Below are positions 43,905 to 52,731 of a stretch of 64,000 nt of DNA, piece by piece; the first letter of the stretch is position 1; the number at the start of each line of letters is the position of its first letter. Source of the stretch: Halopenitus persicus (GTDB lineage Archaea > Halobacteriota > Halobacteria > Halobacteriales > Haloferacaceae). The translations under genes and the position numbers were made by a program. The DNA is taken from assembly GCF_900107205.1 (NCBI RefSeq), contig NZ_FNPC01000003.1, positions 310,001 through 374,000 on the forward strand. The letters are read 5' to 3'. The notes under the pieces were generated by a model. That model made no database searches, was not told the DNA's origin, and saw only the letters and a program-made list of their open reading frames with translations.

Positions 43905-45797
43905 CTAATCACCCGCCGCGGGTACGAAGGTGGTCGTGGAACTGTCCAGGCCGCTCCCCTCGACGACGATCGACTCGAACCCGTCGACGATCTCGGCGGG
44001 CTCGAAGGGGTTGCCGTTGTACTTCAACAGGCTCGAGAGCTTCTCGCCGTACCGGCCGAGGTTCTTCTGGACGAGCCCGCGGAACTGGCCGGAGGCGGTC
44101 ATCTCGACGACGAGCACCGCGTCGACGCTCTCGATGAAGGCCTCGACCTCCGCGTTCGGGAACGGCAGCATGTCCGAGACGCCGAGCGCCTTCACGGAGT
44201 GGCCGTCCGCGTTCAGCACCTCGACCGCCTCGCGGACGGTCCCCTGCTGGCTGCCGAACGTGAGGATGCCGTACTCCGCCTCCTCGGGGCCCATATACGT
44301 CTGCGTTCCGGCGCCGTCGAGGCGCTCGCGGATCGCCGCGAGCTTCTCGAGCCGCCGGTCGATCTGCGCGGTCCGGTTGTCGGGGTCCTCGTTGATGTGG
44401 CCGCTCGGGCCGTGCTCGTTGCCGGTCGCGAGGTAGCGGCCGCCCTTCTGGCCGGGAACCGACCGCGGCGAGACGCCGTCGTCGGCCTCGTGCTGGAAGC
44501 GGTGGAACTTCCCGTCGGGCGTGTGCGGCTGCTCGGCCAGCTGGGCCTCCGAGAGCGTCTTTCCGAGGTCCGCGTTCGGCTCGCGGTCGAAGTGGCTCTT
44601 CGGAACGTTCAGCATCTCGCCGCCCAGCTTCTGGTCGTACAGCAGGATCGCCGGGATCTGGTACTCGTAGGCGATCTCGAAGGCGAGCCGGCTCTGCTCG
44701 TAGGCCTCCTCGATGGTTCCGGGCGCCAGCACGACGCGCTGGGAGTCGCCCTGTGAGGTGTAGAGGACGTGCTCGAGGTCGGACTGTTCGGGCTTCGTCG
44801 GCATCCCGGTCGAGGGACCGGCGCGCATCGCCTCCACGAGCACGACCGGCGTCTCGGTCATCTCCGCGAGCCCGAGCGGCTCGGACATCAGCGCGAAGCC
44901 GCCGCCGGAGGAGCCCGACATCGCCTTCACGCCGGCGTGGGAGGCCCCGACCGCCATCGCGGCCGCGGCGATCTCGTCCTCCACCTGCTCGGAGATCCCG
45001 CCCAGCTCGGGCAGGTTGTTCGTCATGATCGTGAACACCTCGGTCCACGGGGTCATCGGGTAGCCCGCGATGAACCGGCAGCCCTCGTCGATCGCGCCGT
45101 AGGAGATGGCGTCCGACCCCGACAGCAGCACCTGTTGTTCCTCGTGCTCGCCGGTCGGCACCGTGACGTCGTGGGCGTCCGCGTCGTACTCCTCGAGGAC
45201 CGACTCGTAGGCGGTCTCGAGGATCTCCAGGTTCGGCTCGAGGATCTTCTCCGGCATCGCGTCGCTCATCAGGTCCTCGACGTGCCCGAGGTCCATCCCG
45301 ATCAGCGCACACGTCGCGCCGACGCCGGCGGTGTTGCGCATCACCTCCCGTCCCTGCTCGCGGGCGAGCCCGCGGAGGTCGAGCGGGTAGACGTGCCAGT
45401 CGTTCGCCTCGACGCGCTCATCGAAGTCCGGAATGTCGCTCGGGTCGAGCAGCCCCTCGTCGTAGACGATGACGCCGCCCTCGCGGAGCTCGTCCAGGTT
45501 CTCCGAGAGCGGCTTGATCTCCTCGTTGCCGTAGACGGCCTCCTCCTGGGGGTTCCGGGCGAAGGAGTCGCCAAGCGCCAGCAGGAAGTTGTAGCCGTCG
45601 CCGCGGGAGGTCACCGGGTCCGCGGCCGCCCGGATCTCCGTGTACGTGTGACCGCCGCGGATCCGCGACGGATAATGCCGATGCGTGAACACGTGCAGCC
45701 CCGATCGCATCAGGGCCTTCGCGAAGTTCTGGCTCGTCGAGGCGATCCCGTCGCCGGATCCCCCGGAGATTCGCCAGATGAGTTCGTTGTCAGTCAT
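43905..45797 (-). CDS. korA: 2-oxoacid:ferredoxin oxidoreductase, alpha (gamma-alpha fused) subunit
   Basis: A 630-residue subunit with the gamma domain first (about 1-195: SGGSGDGIASTSQNFAKALM, HYPSRIRGGHTYTEIRAA) and the alpha pyrimidine-binding domain after about 205 (LLSGSDAISYGAIDEGCRFI, AGYPMTPWTEVFTIM, MSGSSGGGFALMSEPLGLAE). A C-terminal transketolase-like module ends it (YGILTFGSQQGTVREAVEVL). The gamma-alpha fusion is standard for haloarchaeal Kor. It heads the korAB operon. A minus-strand TATA-like sequence (gtttataag at 45897-45905) lies about 100 bases upstream, which would give a leader of roughly 70 nt. Confidence 0.94.
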   Translation of the reverse strand: MTDNELIWRISGGSGDGIASTSQNFAKALMRSGLHVFTHRHYPSRIRGGHTYTEIRAAADPVTSRGDGYNFLLALGDSFARNPQEEAVYGNEEIKPLSENLDELREGGVIVYDEGLLDPSDIPDFDERVEANDWHVYPLDLRGLAREQGREVMRNTAGVGATCALIGMDLGHVEDLMSDAMPEKILEPNLEILETAYESVLEEYDADAHDVTVPTGEHEEQQVLLSGSDAISYGAIDEGCRFIAGYPMTPWTEVFTIMTNNLPELGGISEQVEDEIAAAAMAVGASHAGVKAMSGSSGGGFALMSEPLGLAEMTETPVVLVEAMRAGPSTGMPTKPEQSDLEHVLYTSQGDSQRVVLAPGTIEEAYEQSRLAFEIAYEYQIPAILLYDQKLGGEMLNVPKSHFDREPNADLGKTLSEAQLAEQPHTPDGKFHRFQHEADDGVSPRSVPGQKGGRYLATGNEHGPSGHINEDPDNRTAQIDRRLEKLAAIRERLDGAGTQTYMGPEEAEYGILTFGSQQGTVREAVEVLNADGHSVKALGVSDMLPFPNAEVEAFIESVDAVLVVEMTASGQFRGLVQKNLGRYGEKLSSLLKYNGNPFEPAEIVDGFESIVVEGSGLDSSTTTFVPAAGD

Positions 45798-46068
45798 AAT
45801 TGGTCGAGCCCGCCGTGGGCACGTGTTCGAACCTTACGAGGGGCACCTATTATGGCTTGCTATGGATTCACAATGAACGATCCTTGCAGATCCTTAGTTT
45901 ATAAGTAATATTGATTATATTCGGCGACGAACCCGGACTACCGCCCGTCGCGGATCCCTCCGATCGTCCCGCTGACGGGTCGCCGAGGCTCACACGCCGA
46001 CCCTGGCCACAACGATGTGTCCTCAGATCGGCGACGGATTTACCCGTGTGGATCCCCTTTTAATGGGT

Positions 46069-46353
46069 ATGCAAAAGAAGGAACTCATCCACCTCCACGA
46101 CCTGCTCGGAACGGTCTCGACGGACCTCTACGAGGAGGGAACGCTGGCGACCGAGGACCTGTCGACGTATCGGGACCTCGACACCTCCCCGATGTCGATC
46201 CGCGGCTCGCGGGCCGACCACGAGGCGGCCGTCATCGAACTGGCCGACGCGCTGGCGGGCGCGATCGAGTCGGAGCGAGGCGAAGCGGAACACGGCGAGG
46301 AGCCGGCGTCGGAGGACGCCCGTGAGGATGCCGAGTCCACGATCGCTGCGTAG
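46069..46353 (+). CDS. UPF0058 family protein (paralogue 2)
   Basis: A 94-residue UPF0058 member. The N-terminus MQKKELIHLHDLLGTVSTDL and the block PMSIRGSRADHEAAVIELAD are the family features; the tail is acidic and disordered. It is distinct in sequence from the copy at 2615-2893. The ATG at 46069 matches the usual family start; an ATG two codons earlier (46063) is possible. A short ccttttaatg stretch lies just before it. Function unknown. Confidence 0.88.
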   Translation: MQKKELIHLHDLLGTVSTDLYEEGTLATEDLSTYRDLDTSPMSIRGSRADHEAAVIELADALAGAIESERGEAEHGEEPASEDAREDAESTIAA

Positions 46354-46450
46354 CGGTCGCCGAAATAGCTTATAAATCGTTCGCGTTCTTCGCCGCTTCA
46401 CCGTCCGTCACGCTACCGGTCCGCAAGCCCGTTCCATCGAGATACAGCGA

Positions 46451-46481
46451 AAGTGCCTCGGGGCTTGTCCCCGAGGTACTT
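46451..46481. repeat. 13-bp-stem hairpin resembling an IS200/IS605-type right end
   Basis: The arm aagtgcctcgggg (46451-46463), loop cttgt, and arm ccccgaggtactt (46469-46481) form a stem with one G-T wobble. It abuts the stop codon of the LutAB-like gene (46481-46483). From memory, hairpins of this sequence type end IS1341-like (TnpB-encoding) elements in haloarchaea, but no tnpB or tnpA lies nearby. It could also aid termination of the minus-strand lut transcript. Confidence 0.6.
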
Positions 46482-48814
46482 CACCGCCCGCGATCCCTGC
46501 GCTCCCGGCTCGCCGACTCCGGCGGCGCGATCAGCTCGACCGGATGTCGTGCAGGGCGGTCGAGCAGGGCGTCGAGCTGTTCGCCACAGGAGGTCCCCGA
46601 GGCGACCAGCGTCCGGTCGGTCCCGCCGAAGTCCTCGACGAGGGGCTCGCCGACGTCGATGCTCAGTTCGTAATACTCCGCCTTGTACCCGAACGAGCCG
46701 GCCATTCCGCAACACTCGGTGTCGGAGGTGCGGACGTCGTACCCGGCGCGCTCGAGCACCGCGAGCGTGTACTCCTCGAGATCGAGCGTGCGCGCCTGGC
46801 AGTGCGGATGGTACGCCAGCTCGCCGTTCCGCGTCGCGTCGTCACCGTGGGCCAGCGCGTCGATCGATGCCCCGTTCTCGAGCAGGCCGTAGACGTACTC
46901 GAGGACCTCGTAGCTCGTTCCGGCGAGCCGTTCGAAGGAGTCGGGTTCGAGGAACCGCTCGTACTCCGAGCGGATCATCGCGAGGTCGCTCGGCTCCACG
47001 ACCACGACGTCGCGCCCGGCGTCGACGTGCTCCGCGAGGGCGGCGTACAGGTCGTGGGCGCGCTCCTCGGCGGTCGCGACCATCCCCTGTGAGAGCGGCG
47101 GCCGGCCGCTCGGCGGGAGGGACGGAACCCGCACGTGGACGCCGAGCGCCTCCAGCGTCCGGACCGCCGCCTTGCCGCGCTCGACGTCCACGTAGTTGGT
47201 GTAGGTGTCCGGGTAGACGATCGCGTCGCGGTCGGCCTCGGCGAGCGACACCCGGGAACCGCCGCGGCGGTCGAACCACTCCACGAGGCTCTCGCTCGCG
47301 AACTCGGGGAGGTCGCGCCGCCGGTCGATCCCGACGACGCGCTCGAGCGCGGCTCGAACCGGTCCGGCGTTCGAGAGCCGGTTGGCAAGCGGTGCGGTCC
47401 GGTGGCCCCACTTCGCGAGCGTGGCGAAGTCGCCAACGAACCGCCTGCCGAGGTCCAGCCCCGCCGGCTCCGCGTCCGGCGCCAGCCCGTCGGGCAGGAA
47501 CGCGAAGTCGCTCCCCTCGGCCGCCCGACGGTTGATGCGGTCCCGAACGACCGTGTTGATCCACGGGATGTCGATCTTCACCGGGCAGGCGGGGACGCAC
47601 CGGGAACAGCCGGTACAGAGGTCGTTGAACTCGGCCGCGACGTCGAGTCCTTCGATCCCGGCCTCCCAGCCGCCGGCGATCCCGCCGGTGTAGGTCTCGC
47701 CGCCGAAGACGTGTCCGCCGACGCTCCGGAAGTTGCCGCAGGAGTTGGCGCAGGCGCCACACCGGATGCAGTAGAGCGTCTCGCGGAGGTCCTCGTCCTC
47801 GCGCATCGCCAGCCGGCCGTTGTCGATCAGCACCAGATGGAACTCGCGGTCGGGGGACGCGGCCGTCCCGGAACCATCGATGTCCGAAAGGGGCTCGTCC
47901 GGAGCATCGAAGTCGGGCACGGGCGATTCGACCGGCGGGGTCAGAAGCGAGGTGTACGCCGTGAGGTCCTGGCCGGTGCCCGACCGCGAGAGCAGGTTCA
48001 CGAACGGCTCGAGGTCCGCGACGGTCGGGACGATCTTCTCGACGCCGGAGACCGCGACGTGGGTGTCCGGGGTCGCCGCGACCTTCCGCGCGTTCCCCTC
48101 GTTGGTGACGAGGGCGATGGTGCCCGACTCGGCGACGACGAAGTTCGCGCCGGTCATTCCGACGTCCGCCTCGCGGATCCGCTCGCCGAGCCTTTCGCGG
48201 GCGAACGCCGTCAGCTCCGCGGCCGTCTCCGGCGGGTCCGCGAGATCGAACTCCTCGGCGAACAGCTCGACGATCTCCTCGCGACGCTTATGGATCGCCG
48301 GCCCGATGAGGTGGGAGGGCGACTCGTCGGCGAGCTGGATCACCCACTCGCCGAGGTCGGTCTCGACCGGCTCGACCCCGGCGGCCGCGAGCGCGTCGTT
48401 GACCTCGATCTCCTCGGTCGTCATCGACTTCGACTTGACGACGGTCTCGGCGTCGCCGACCGCCTCGACGATGTAGCGGTTGGCGTCGGCCGCGTCGTCG
48501 GCGACGTAGAGGTGGCCGCCGTTCGCCTCGACGCTCTCGCGGAGCCGTTCGACGAGCTCGGGGAGGTTCTCGATCGCGTCCTCCTTCGTCTCGCGGGCGC
48601 GCTCCCTGAGGGCCTCGTACTCGGGAAGGTCCTCGGTGGCGGCCTTGCGGCCCGCGTCGTGCTCGCGGGCGTTGCGGGCGATCGCGTCGCCCTCCTCGCG
48701 CATCACCTGCCGGATCCGTTCGGCCCGTTCGGAGCGCTCGGCGCCCTTGGAGCGCTTGGGGCGATCCGAACGGGAGGTTCCCGCGTTCCGCTCGGCATCG
48801 TCGGCCCGGCTCAT
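46481..48814 (-). CDS. Fused LutB-LutA-like lactate-utilisation iron-sulfur protein
   Basis: A 777-residue protein combining parts that are separate in bacteria. After a charged N-terminus comes a LUD domain (about 70-320: VVKSKSMTTEEIEVNDALAA, GANFVVAESGTIALVTNEGN). Next are two [4Fe-4S] sites, CIRCGACANSCGNF and CTGCSRCVPACPVKIDIPW (about 345-420), and a C-terminal CCG region (about 540-760) with YHPHCQARTLDLEEYTLAVL and SDTECCGMAGSFGYKAEYYE. It should oxidise L-lactate to pyruvate with LutC. It starts inside the lutC stop (ATGA, 4 bp), so both are one transcript. The LUD N-terminus and CCG end identify it as LutB then LutA. Confidence 0.92.
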   Translation of the reverse strand: MSRADDAERNAGTSRSDRPKRSKGAERSERAERIRQVMREEGDAIARNAREHDAGRKAATEDLPEYEALRERARETKEDAIENLPELVERLRESVEANGGHLYVADDAADANRYIVEAVGDAETVVKSKSMTTEEIEVNDALAAAGVEPVETDLGEWVIQLADESPSHLIGPAIHKRREEIVELFAEEFDLADPPETAAELTAFARERLGERIREADVGMTGANFVVAESGTIALVTNEGNARKVAATPDTHVAVSGVEKIVPTVADLEPFVNLLSRSGTGQDLTAYTSLLTPPVESPVPDFDAPDEPLSDIDGSGTAASPDREFHLVLIDNGRLAMREDEDLRETLYCIRCGACANSCGNFRSVGGHVFGGETYTGGIAGGWEAGIEGLDVAAEFNDLCTGCSRCVPACPVKIDIPWINTVVRDRINRRAAEGSDFAFLPDGLAPDAEPAGLDLGRRFVGDFATLAKWGHRTAPLANRLSNAGPVRAALERVVGIDRRRDLPEFASESLVEWFDRRGGSRVSLAEADRDAIVYPDTYTNYVDVERGKAAVRTLEALGVHVRVPSLPPSGRPPLSQGMVATAEERAHDLYAALAEHVDAGRDVVVVEPSDLAMIRSEYERFLEPDSFERLAGTSYEVLEYVYGLLENGASIDALAHGDDATRNGELAYHPHCQARTLDLEEYTLAVLERAGYDVRTSDTECCGMAGSFGYKAEYYELSIDVGEPLVEDFGGTDRTLVASGTSCGEQLDALLDRPARHPVELIAPPESASRERRDRGR

Positions 48815-49308
48815 TGCCCCGCCTCCACGAGGACCACGTGAACCTCGCTGGGACCGTGCGCGCCGACCACCAGGCTTCCCATATCGGCGGTCGCGCTCGG
48901 ACCGGTCGCGATCACTCCGGACCCGCCCGCTCGGAGGTCGGGACCGAGGCGGTCGATCGCCGTCGCGACGTCCGGCACCAGGTCCGCGACGCGGAGGACG
49001 GCGACGTGCCGCCGCGGGTAGAGGCTCACGAGCTCGGTGCCGGCCCGGTCGCTCTCGAGATGGACGCTACCGGTCTCGGCGATCCCGAGGACCGCCGGCG
49101 TGACTCCGGTGTCGGCGGTCTCGAGATCGCCGTTGGTGGGTCGGTCGGTCACCGCCGGCGGGAGCGCGAGTCCGTCCGGAAGCGGCACCCCGATCGCCTC
49201 CCCCACGGTCGCGTCGTCGATGGCGTCCGCACACGACTCGGGGGTCGTCCGGGTGACCTCGACGTCGAGTTCGGACAGCGACTCGAGGAACGTCGTTTCG
49301 GTCGACAT
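48811..49308 (-). CDS. lutC: LutC/LldG-type LUD-domain protein
   Basis: A 165-residue LUD-domain protein, the third part of the L-lactate utilisation system. It shows GVTPAVLGIAETGSVHLESD, ELVSLYPRRHVAVLRVADLV and the terminal VIATGPSATADMGSLVVGAH, GPSEVHVVLVE. It is the first gene of the leftward operon and overlaps the fused LutBA gene by 4 bp. It has its own TATA-like box at 49332-49338, 24-30 nt upstream. Its divergent neighbour is a D-lactate dehydrogenase, so the locus probably handles both lactate isomers. Confidence 0.92.
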   Translation of the reverse strand: MSTETTFLESLSELDVEVTRTTPESCADAIDDATVGEAIGVPLPDGLALPPAVTDRPTNGDLETADTGVTPAVLGIAETGSVHLESDRAGTELVSLYPRRHVAVLRVADLVPDVATAIDRLGPDLRAGGSGVIATGPSATADMGSLVVGAHGPSEVHVVLVEAGQ

Positions 49309-49464
49309 ACGCCACCCTTGACGGGAGGTGTGTTAAATGGTCACGATCGGGATGGCACCGGGACGCCGTCGCCGTTTCGCCGCCTCGCGGCGGCGGTCGG
49401 CGGAAAGCGGCGAAACCGGCGCGAGTCAACTATCCTTTATACGCGGGGCGTCCCACCGGGAGGT
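49309..49464. promoter_or_regulatory. Divergent promoter region of the lactate locus
   Basis: 156 bases between two divergent starts. The leftward box ATTTAAC (minus strand, 49332-49338) is 24-30 nt from the lutC ATG; the rightward box ctttatac (49435-49442) is 23-30 nt from the dehydrogenase ATG at 49465. Both fit leaderless transcripts. The GC-rich 90 bases between them could hold operator sites, but I see no clear palindrome. Confidence 0.65.
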
Positions 49465-52400
49465 ATGAGCAAACGCGCGAGTGCGATCACACCGAATGAC
49501 ACGGATCCCCTCGTCGACGCGGACTTCGACTATCAGGGCGGGGACGTCGAGCGGCCGGAGCTTTTGGCGGCGCTCTCCGAGCGCGTCGACGGCGAGGTGC
49601 GCTTCGACACCTACACCCGCCAGCTGTACGCCACCGACGCGTCGGCCTACGAGGTCACCCCGATCGGCGTCGTCTTCCCGCGATCGACCGACGACGTCTC
49701 CCGCGTGGCCGCCCACTGTTTCGAGGAGGGCATCCCGGTGCTCCCCCGGGGCGGCGGCACCTCCCTGGCGGGGCAGACGGTCAACGAGGCGGTCGTGCTC
49801 GACTTCTCGCGGTTCATGGACGACGTCCACGAGATCGACCCGGACGCGCGGACCGCGACCGTCGACGCGGGCGCGTACGTCGGCGACCTCAACCGGGCGC
49901 TCGAGGACGACGGCCTGAAGTTCGCCCCCGACCCCGCCTGGCGCGACAAGTCGGCCGTCGGCGGCGCGATCGGCAACAACTCGACCGGGTCGCACTCGCT
50001 CGTCTACGGCAAGACCGACCACTACGTCGAGGAGCTCGAGGTGGTGCTGGCCGACGGCACCGTGACGACGTTCGGCGAGGTGGACGTCGAGACCCTCCGC
50101 GAGCGCGCCGCGGGAGTGGATCTGGAGGCCGAGCTCGACCTCGAGGCGGCGATCGAGGGCAAGCCCCCGGAAACGGCGACGGGGACGGTCGCCGGGGCGG
50201 CGGGAGCGGCCGATGAGCCCGCAGGAGCAGCCGACGGGGCCGAGCGCGACGACGTCGATCTCGAGGCCCGGATCGCCGCGGCGGTCGTCCGGATACTCGA
50301 CTCGGAGGCCGACGCGATCGACGACCGGTATCCCGAGCTGAAGCGGAACGTCTCCGGCTACAACCTGGACCGCCTGCTCGCGGAGTATCGCGGCGAGTAC
50401 GGCGAGGCTGGAACCGTCAACCTCGGGCGGCTGCTGGCGGGCAGCGAGGGAACGCTCGCGGTCGTGACGCGGGCCACCGTCTCCCTCGAGGAGAGCCCGG
50501 AGACGAAGGCGGTCGCGCTGTTGACCTACGGCGACCTGGTCGACGCGATGGAGGACGTCGACCCGATCCTCGCACACGATCCGGCCGCCGTCGAGGTGAT
50601 GGACGACGTCTTCTTGGAGCTGGCCGGCGACACCGAGGAGTTCGGCGAGGTCGTCGGGATGTTGCCCGAGGGGACCAACGCCGCGCTGCTCGTGGAGTTC
50701 TACGCCGAGGACGACGACCAGGGCCGACGAAAGGTCGCCGACCTGATCGCCGACCGCGTTCCGGACGGCGACTCGGAGGCCGACCCGAGCGAGGGGGCGG
50801 CGTCAGTCACCGGGGCGACACGCCACGCGTTGACGGCGATGGAGGCCCACGACCGGGAGACGCGCGATCGGTTCTGGAAGATGCGCAAGGCCGGCCTGCC
50901 GATCCTGCTGGGTCGGACCTCCGACGCGAAGCACATCTCGTTCATCGAGGACTGCGCGATCCCGCCGGAGCACCTCCCCGAATACACCCGCGGGTTCCAG
51001 GAGATCCTCGAGGACCACGACACCTTCGCGGCCTTCTACGCCCACGCCGGGCCGGGCGTGCTCCACGTCCGCCCGCTCGTGAACACCAAGACCGTCGAGG
51101 GCATCGAGACGATGGAGTCGCTGGCCGACGACGTCTCGGACCTCGTCGTGAGCCTGGGCGGGTCCATCTCCGGCGAGCACGGCGACGGACGCGCCCGGAC
51201 CCAGTGGAACCGCAAGCTGTACGGCGAGGACCTCTGGCGGTCGTTCCGCGAGCTGAAGACCGCCTTCGACCCGGACTGGCTGTTGAACCCCGGCCAGGTC
51301 TGCGGCGACGTCGACATGACCGAGCATCTCCGGTTCGACGCCGACTACGACTTCGAGGCCGGCTTCGACTCCGCCCTCGAGTGGACCAACGAGAACGGGA
51401 TGCAGGGAATGGTCGAGCTCTGTCACGGCTGCGGCGGCTGTCGCGGCCCCCAGGAGACGACCGGCGGCGTGATGTGTCCGACCTATCGGGCGGCCGAGGA
51501 GGAGATCCAGGCGACCCGCGGCCGGGCGAACATGCTGCGGCAGGCGATGTCCGGCGACCTCCCCGATGACCCGACCGACGACGAGTTCGCGACCGAGGTT
51601 CTCGACCTGTGTATCGGCTGTAAGGGCTGCTCGAAGGACTGCCCGAGCGAGGTCGATATGGCCAAGCTGAAAGCCGAGGTGACCCACGCGCGCCATCAGG
51701 AGCACGGCTCGAGCCTTCGGGACCGACTGTTCGCGAGCATCGAGTCGCTCGCGCCGCTCGGGTCGACGCTCGCGCCGATCGCGAACGCGCTCCCGAAGCT
51801 ACCGGGCGCCGGCTGGGCGATGGAGAAGACGGTGGGGATCGCCGCCGAGCGCGACCTCCCGCAGTTCCGGTCGGAGAGCCTGATCGACTGGTTCGAGGCC
51901 CGCGGCGGCGCCGCGGTTCCCCCCGAGGAGGCCGCCCACCGCGTCCTCCTGCTGCCCGACGTCTACACCACCTACATGCACCCCGCGGCCGGCAAGGCGG
52001 CGATCCGGGTGCTCGAGGCCGCCGACTGCCACGTCGCGATCCCGGACGTCGACGGGAGCGGGCGGCCGGCCTACTCGAAGGGATTCATCGACCGCGCGCG
52101 CGAGACCGCCCGCGGAACGGTCGCGGAGGTCGCCCCGAAAGTGGCCGAGGGCTGGCACGTCGTGAGCGTCGAGCCCTCCGACGCCGTGATGCTCCAGTCG
52201 GACTATCTCGACATCCTCGGCAGCGACGACGAGGACGTCGTCCGCGTCGCCGAGAACGCCTACGGCGTCTGCGAGTTCATCGACGCCCACCGGCTCGACG
52301 CGGACCTCGCGTTCGACGCGCCCGCCGAGTCGCTGGCGTATCACGGCCACTGTCACCAGAAATCGACGACGAAGGACCACCACGCCGTCGGCGTGCTCCG

Positions 52401-52653
52401 GCGGGCCGGCTACGCGGTCGACCCCCTCGATTCGACCTGCTGCGGGATGGCCGGCTCGTTCGGCTACGAGGCCGAGCACCTCTCGATGAGCGAGTCGATC
52501 GGCGCCATCCTGGCAGATCAGGTCGACGGCAGCAGCGGCGAGACCGTGGTCGCGCCCGGCGCCTCCTGTCGGTCGCAGCTCGACCACCTCGACGTCGAGA
52601 CCGACGGCGAGCCGCCGCACCCGATCGAGAAGGTCGCCGCGGCGCTTGCGTAG
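49465..52653 (+). CDS. FAD-linked D-lactate (2-hydroxyacid) dehydrogenase with Fe-S and CCG domains
   Basis: A 1062-residue GlcD/Dld-type dehydrogenase. The FAD-binding PCMH domain (about 45-215) has PVLPRGGGTSLAGQTVNEAV and KSAVGGAIGNNSTGSHSLVY. A 40-residue Ala/Asp-rich insert lies near 230-270. The FAD-oxidase C domain runs to about 620 (HISFIEDCAIPPEHLPEYTR, GSISGEHGDGRARTQWNRKL). Fe-S motifs are ELCHGCGGCRGPQ...MCPTYRAAEEE and CIGCKGCSKDCPSEVDMAKL, then a CCG region near 950-1010 (YHGHCHQKSTTKDHH, DSTCCGMAGSFGYEAEHLSM). It oxidises D-lactate or a similar 2-hydroxyacid, passing electrons to the membrane pool. The start is the ATG at 49465, 23 bases after a TATA box; the larger upstream frame is a shadow of lutC. 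Confidence 0.93.
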   Translation: MSKRASAITPNDTDPLVDADFDYQGGDVERPELLAALSERVDGEVRFDTYTRQLYATDASAYEVTPIGVVFPRSTDDVSRVAAHCFEEGIPVLPRGGGTSLAGQTVNEAVVLDFSRFMDDVHEIDPDARTATVDAGAYVGDLNRALEDDGLKFAPDPAWRDKSAVGGAIGNNSTGSHSLVYGKTDHYVEELEVVLADGTVTTFGEVDVETLRERAAGVDLEAELDLEAAIEGKPPETATGTVAGAAGAADEPAGAADGAERDDVDLEARIAAAVVRILDSEADAIDDRYPELKRNVSGYNLDRLLAEYRGEYGEAGTVNLGRLLAGSEGTLAVVTRATVSLEESPETKAVALLTYGDLVDAMEDVDPILAHDPAAVEVMDDVFLELAGDTEEFGEVVGMLPEGTNAALLVEFYAEDDDQGRRKVADLIADRVPDGDSEADPSEGAASVTGATRHALTAMEAHDRETRDRFWKMRKAGLPILLGRTSDAKHISFIEDCAIPPEHLPEYTRGFQEILEDHDTFAAFYAHAGPGVLHVRPLVNTKTVEGIETMESLADDVSDLVVSLGGSISGEHGDGRARTQWNRKLYGEDLWRSFRELKTAFDPDWLLNPGQVCGDVDMTEHLRFDADYDFEAGFDSALEWTNENGMQGMVELCHGCGGCRGPQETTGGVMCPTYRAAEEEIQATRGRANMLRQAMSGDLPDDPTDDEFATEVLDLCIGCKGCSKDCPSEVDMAKLKAEVTHARHQEHGSSLRDRLFASIESLAPLGSTLAPIANALPKLPGAGWAMEKTVGIAAERDLPQFRSESLIDWFEARGGAAVPPEEAAHRVLLLPDVYTTYMHPAAGKAAIRVLEAADCHVAIPDVDGSGRPAYSKGFIDRARETARGTVAEVAPKVAEGWHVVSVEPSDAVMLQSDYLDILGSDDEDVVRVAENAYGVCEFIDAHRLDADLAFDAPAESLAYHGHCHQKSTTKDHHAVGVLRRAGYAVDPLDSTCCGMAGSFGYEAEHLSMSESIGAILADQVDGSSGETVVAPGASCRSQLDHLDVETDGEPPHPIEKVAAALA

Positions 52654-52731
52654 GGCGACACGCGAGGGTGGCGTCGCCGCGTCGTCGATCGGGACCGTAT
52701 TTATAAGGGAGGCGACTCCCGACGCCGAAGT

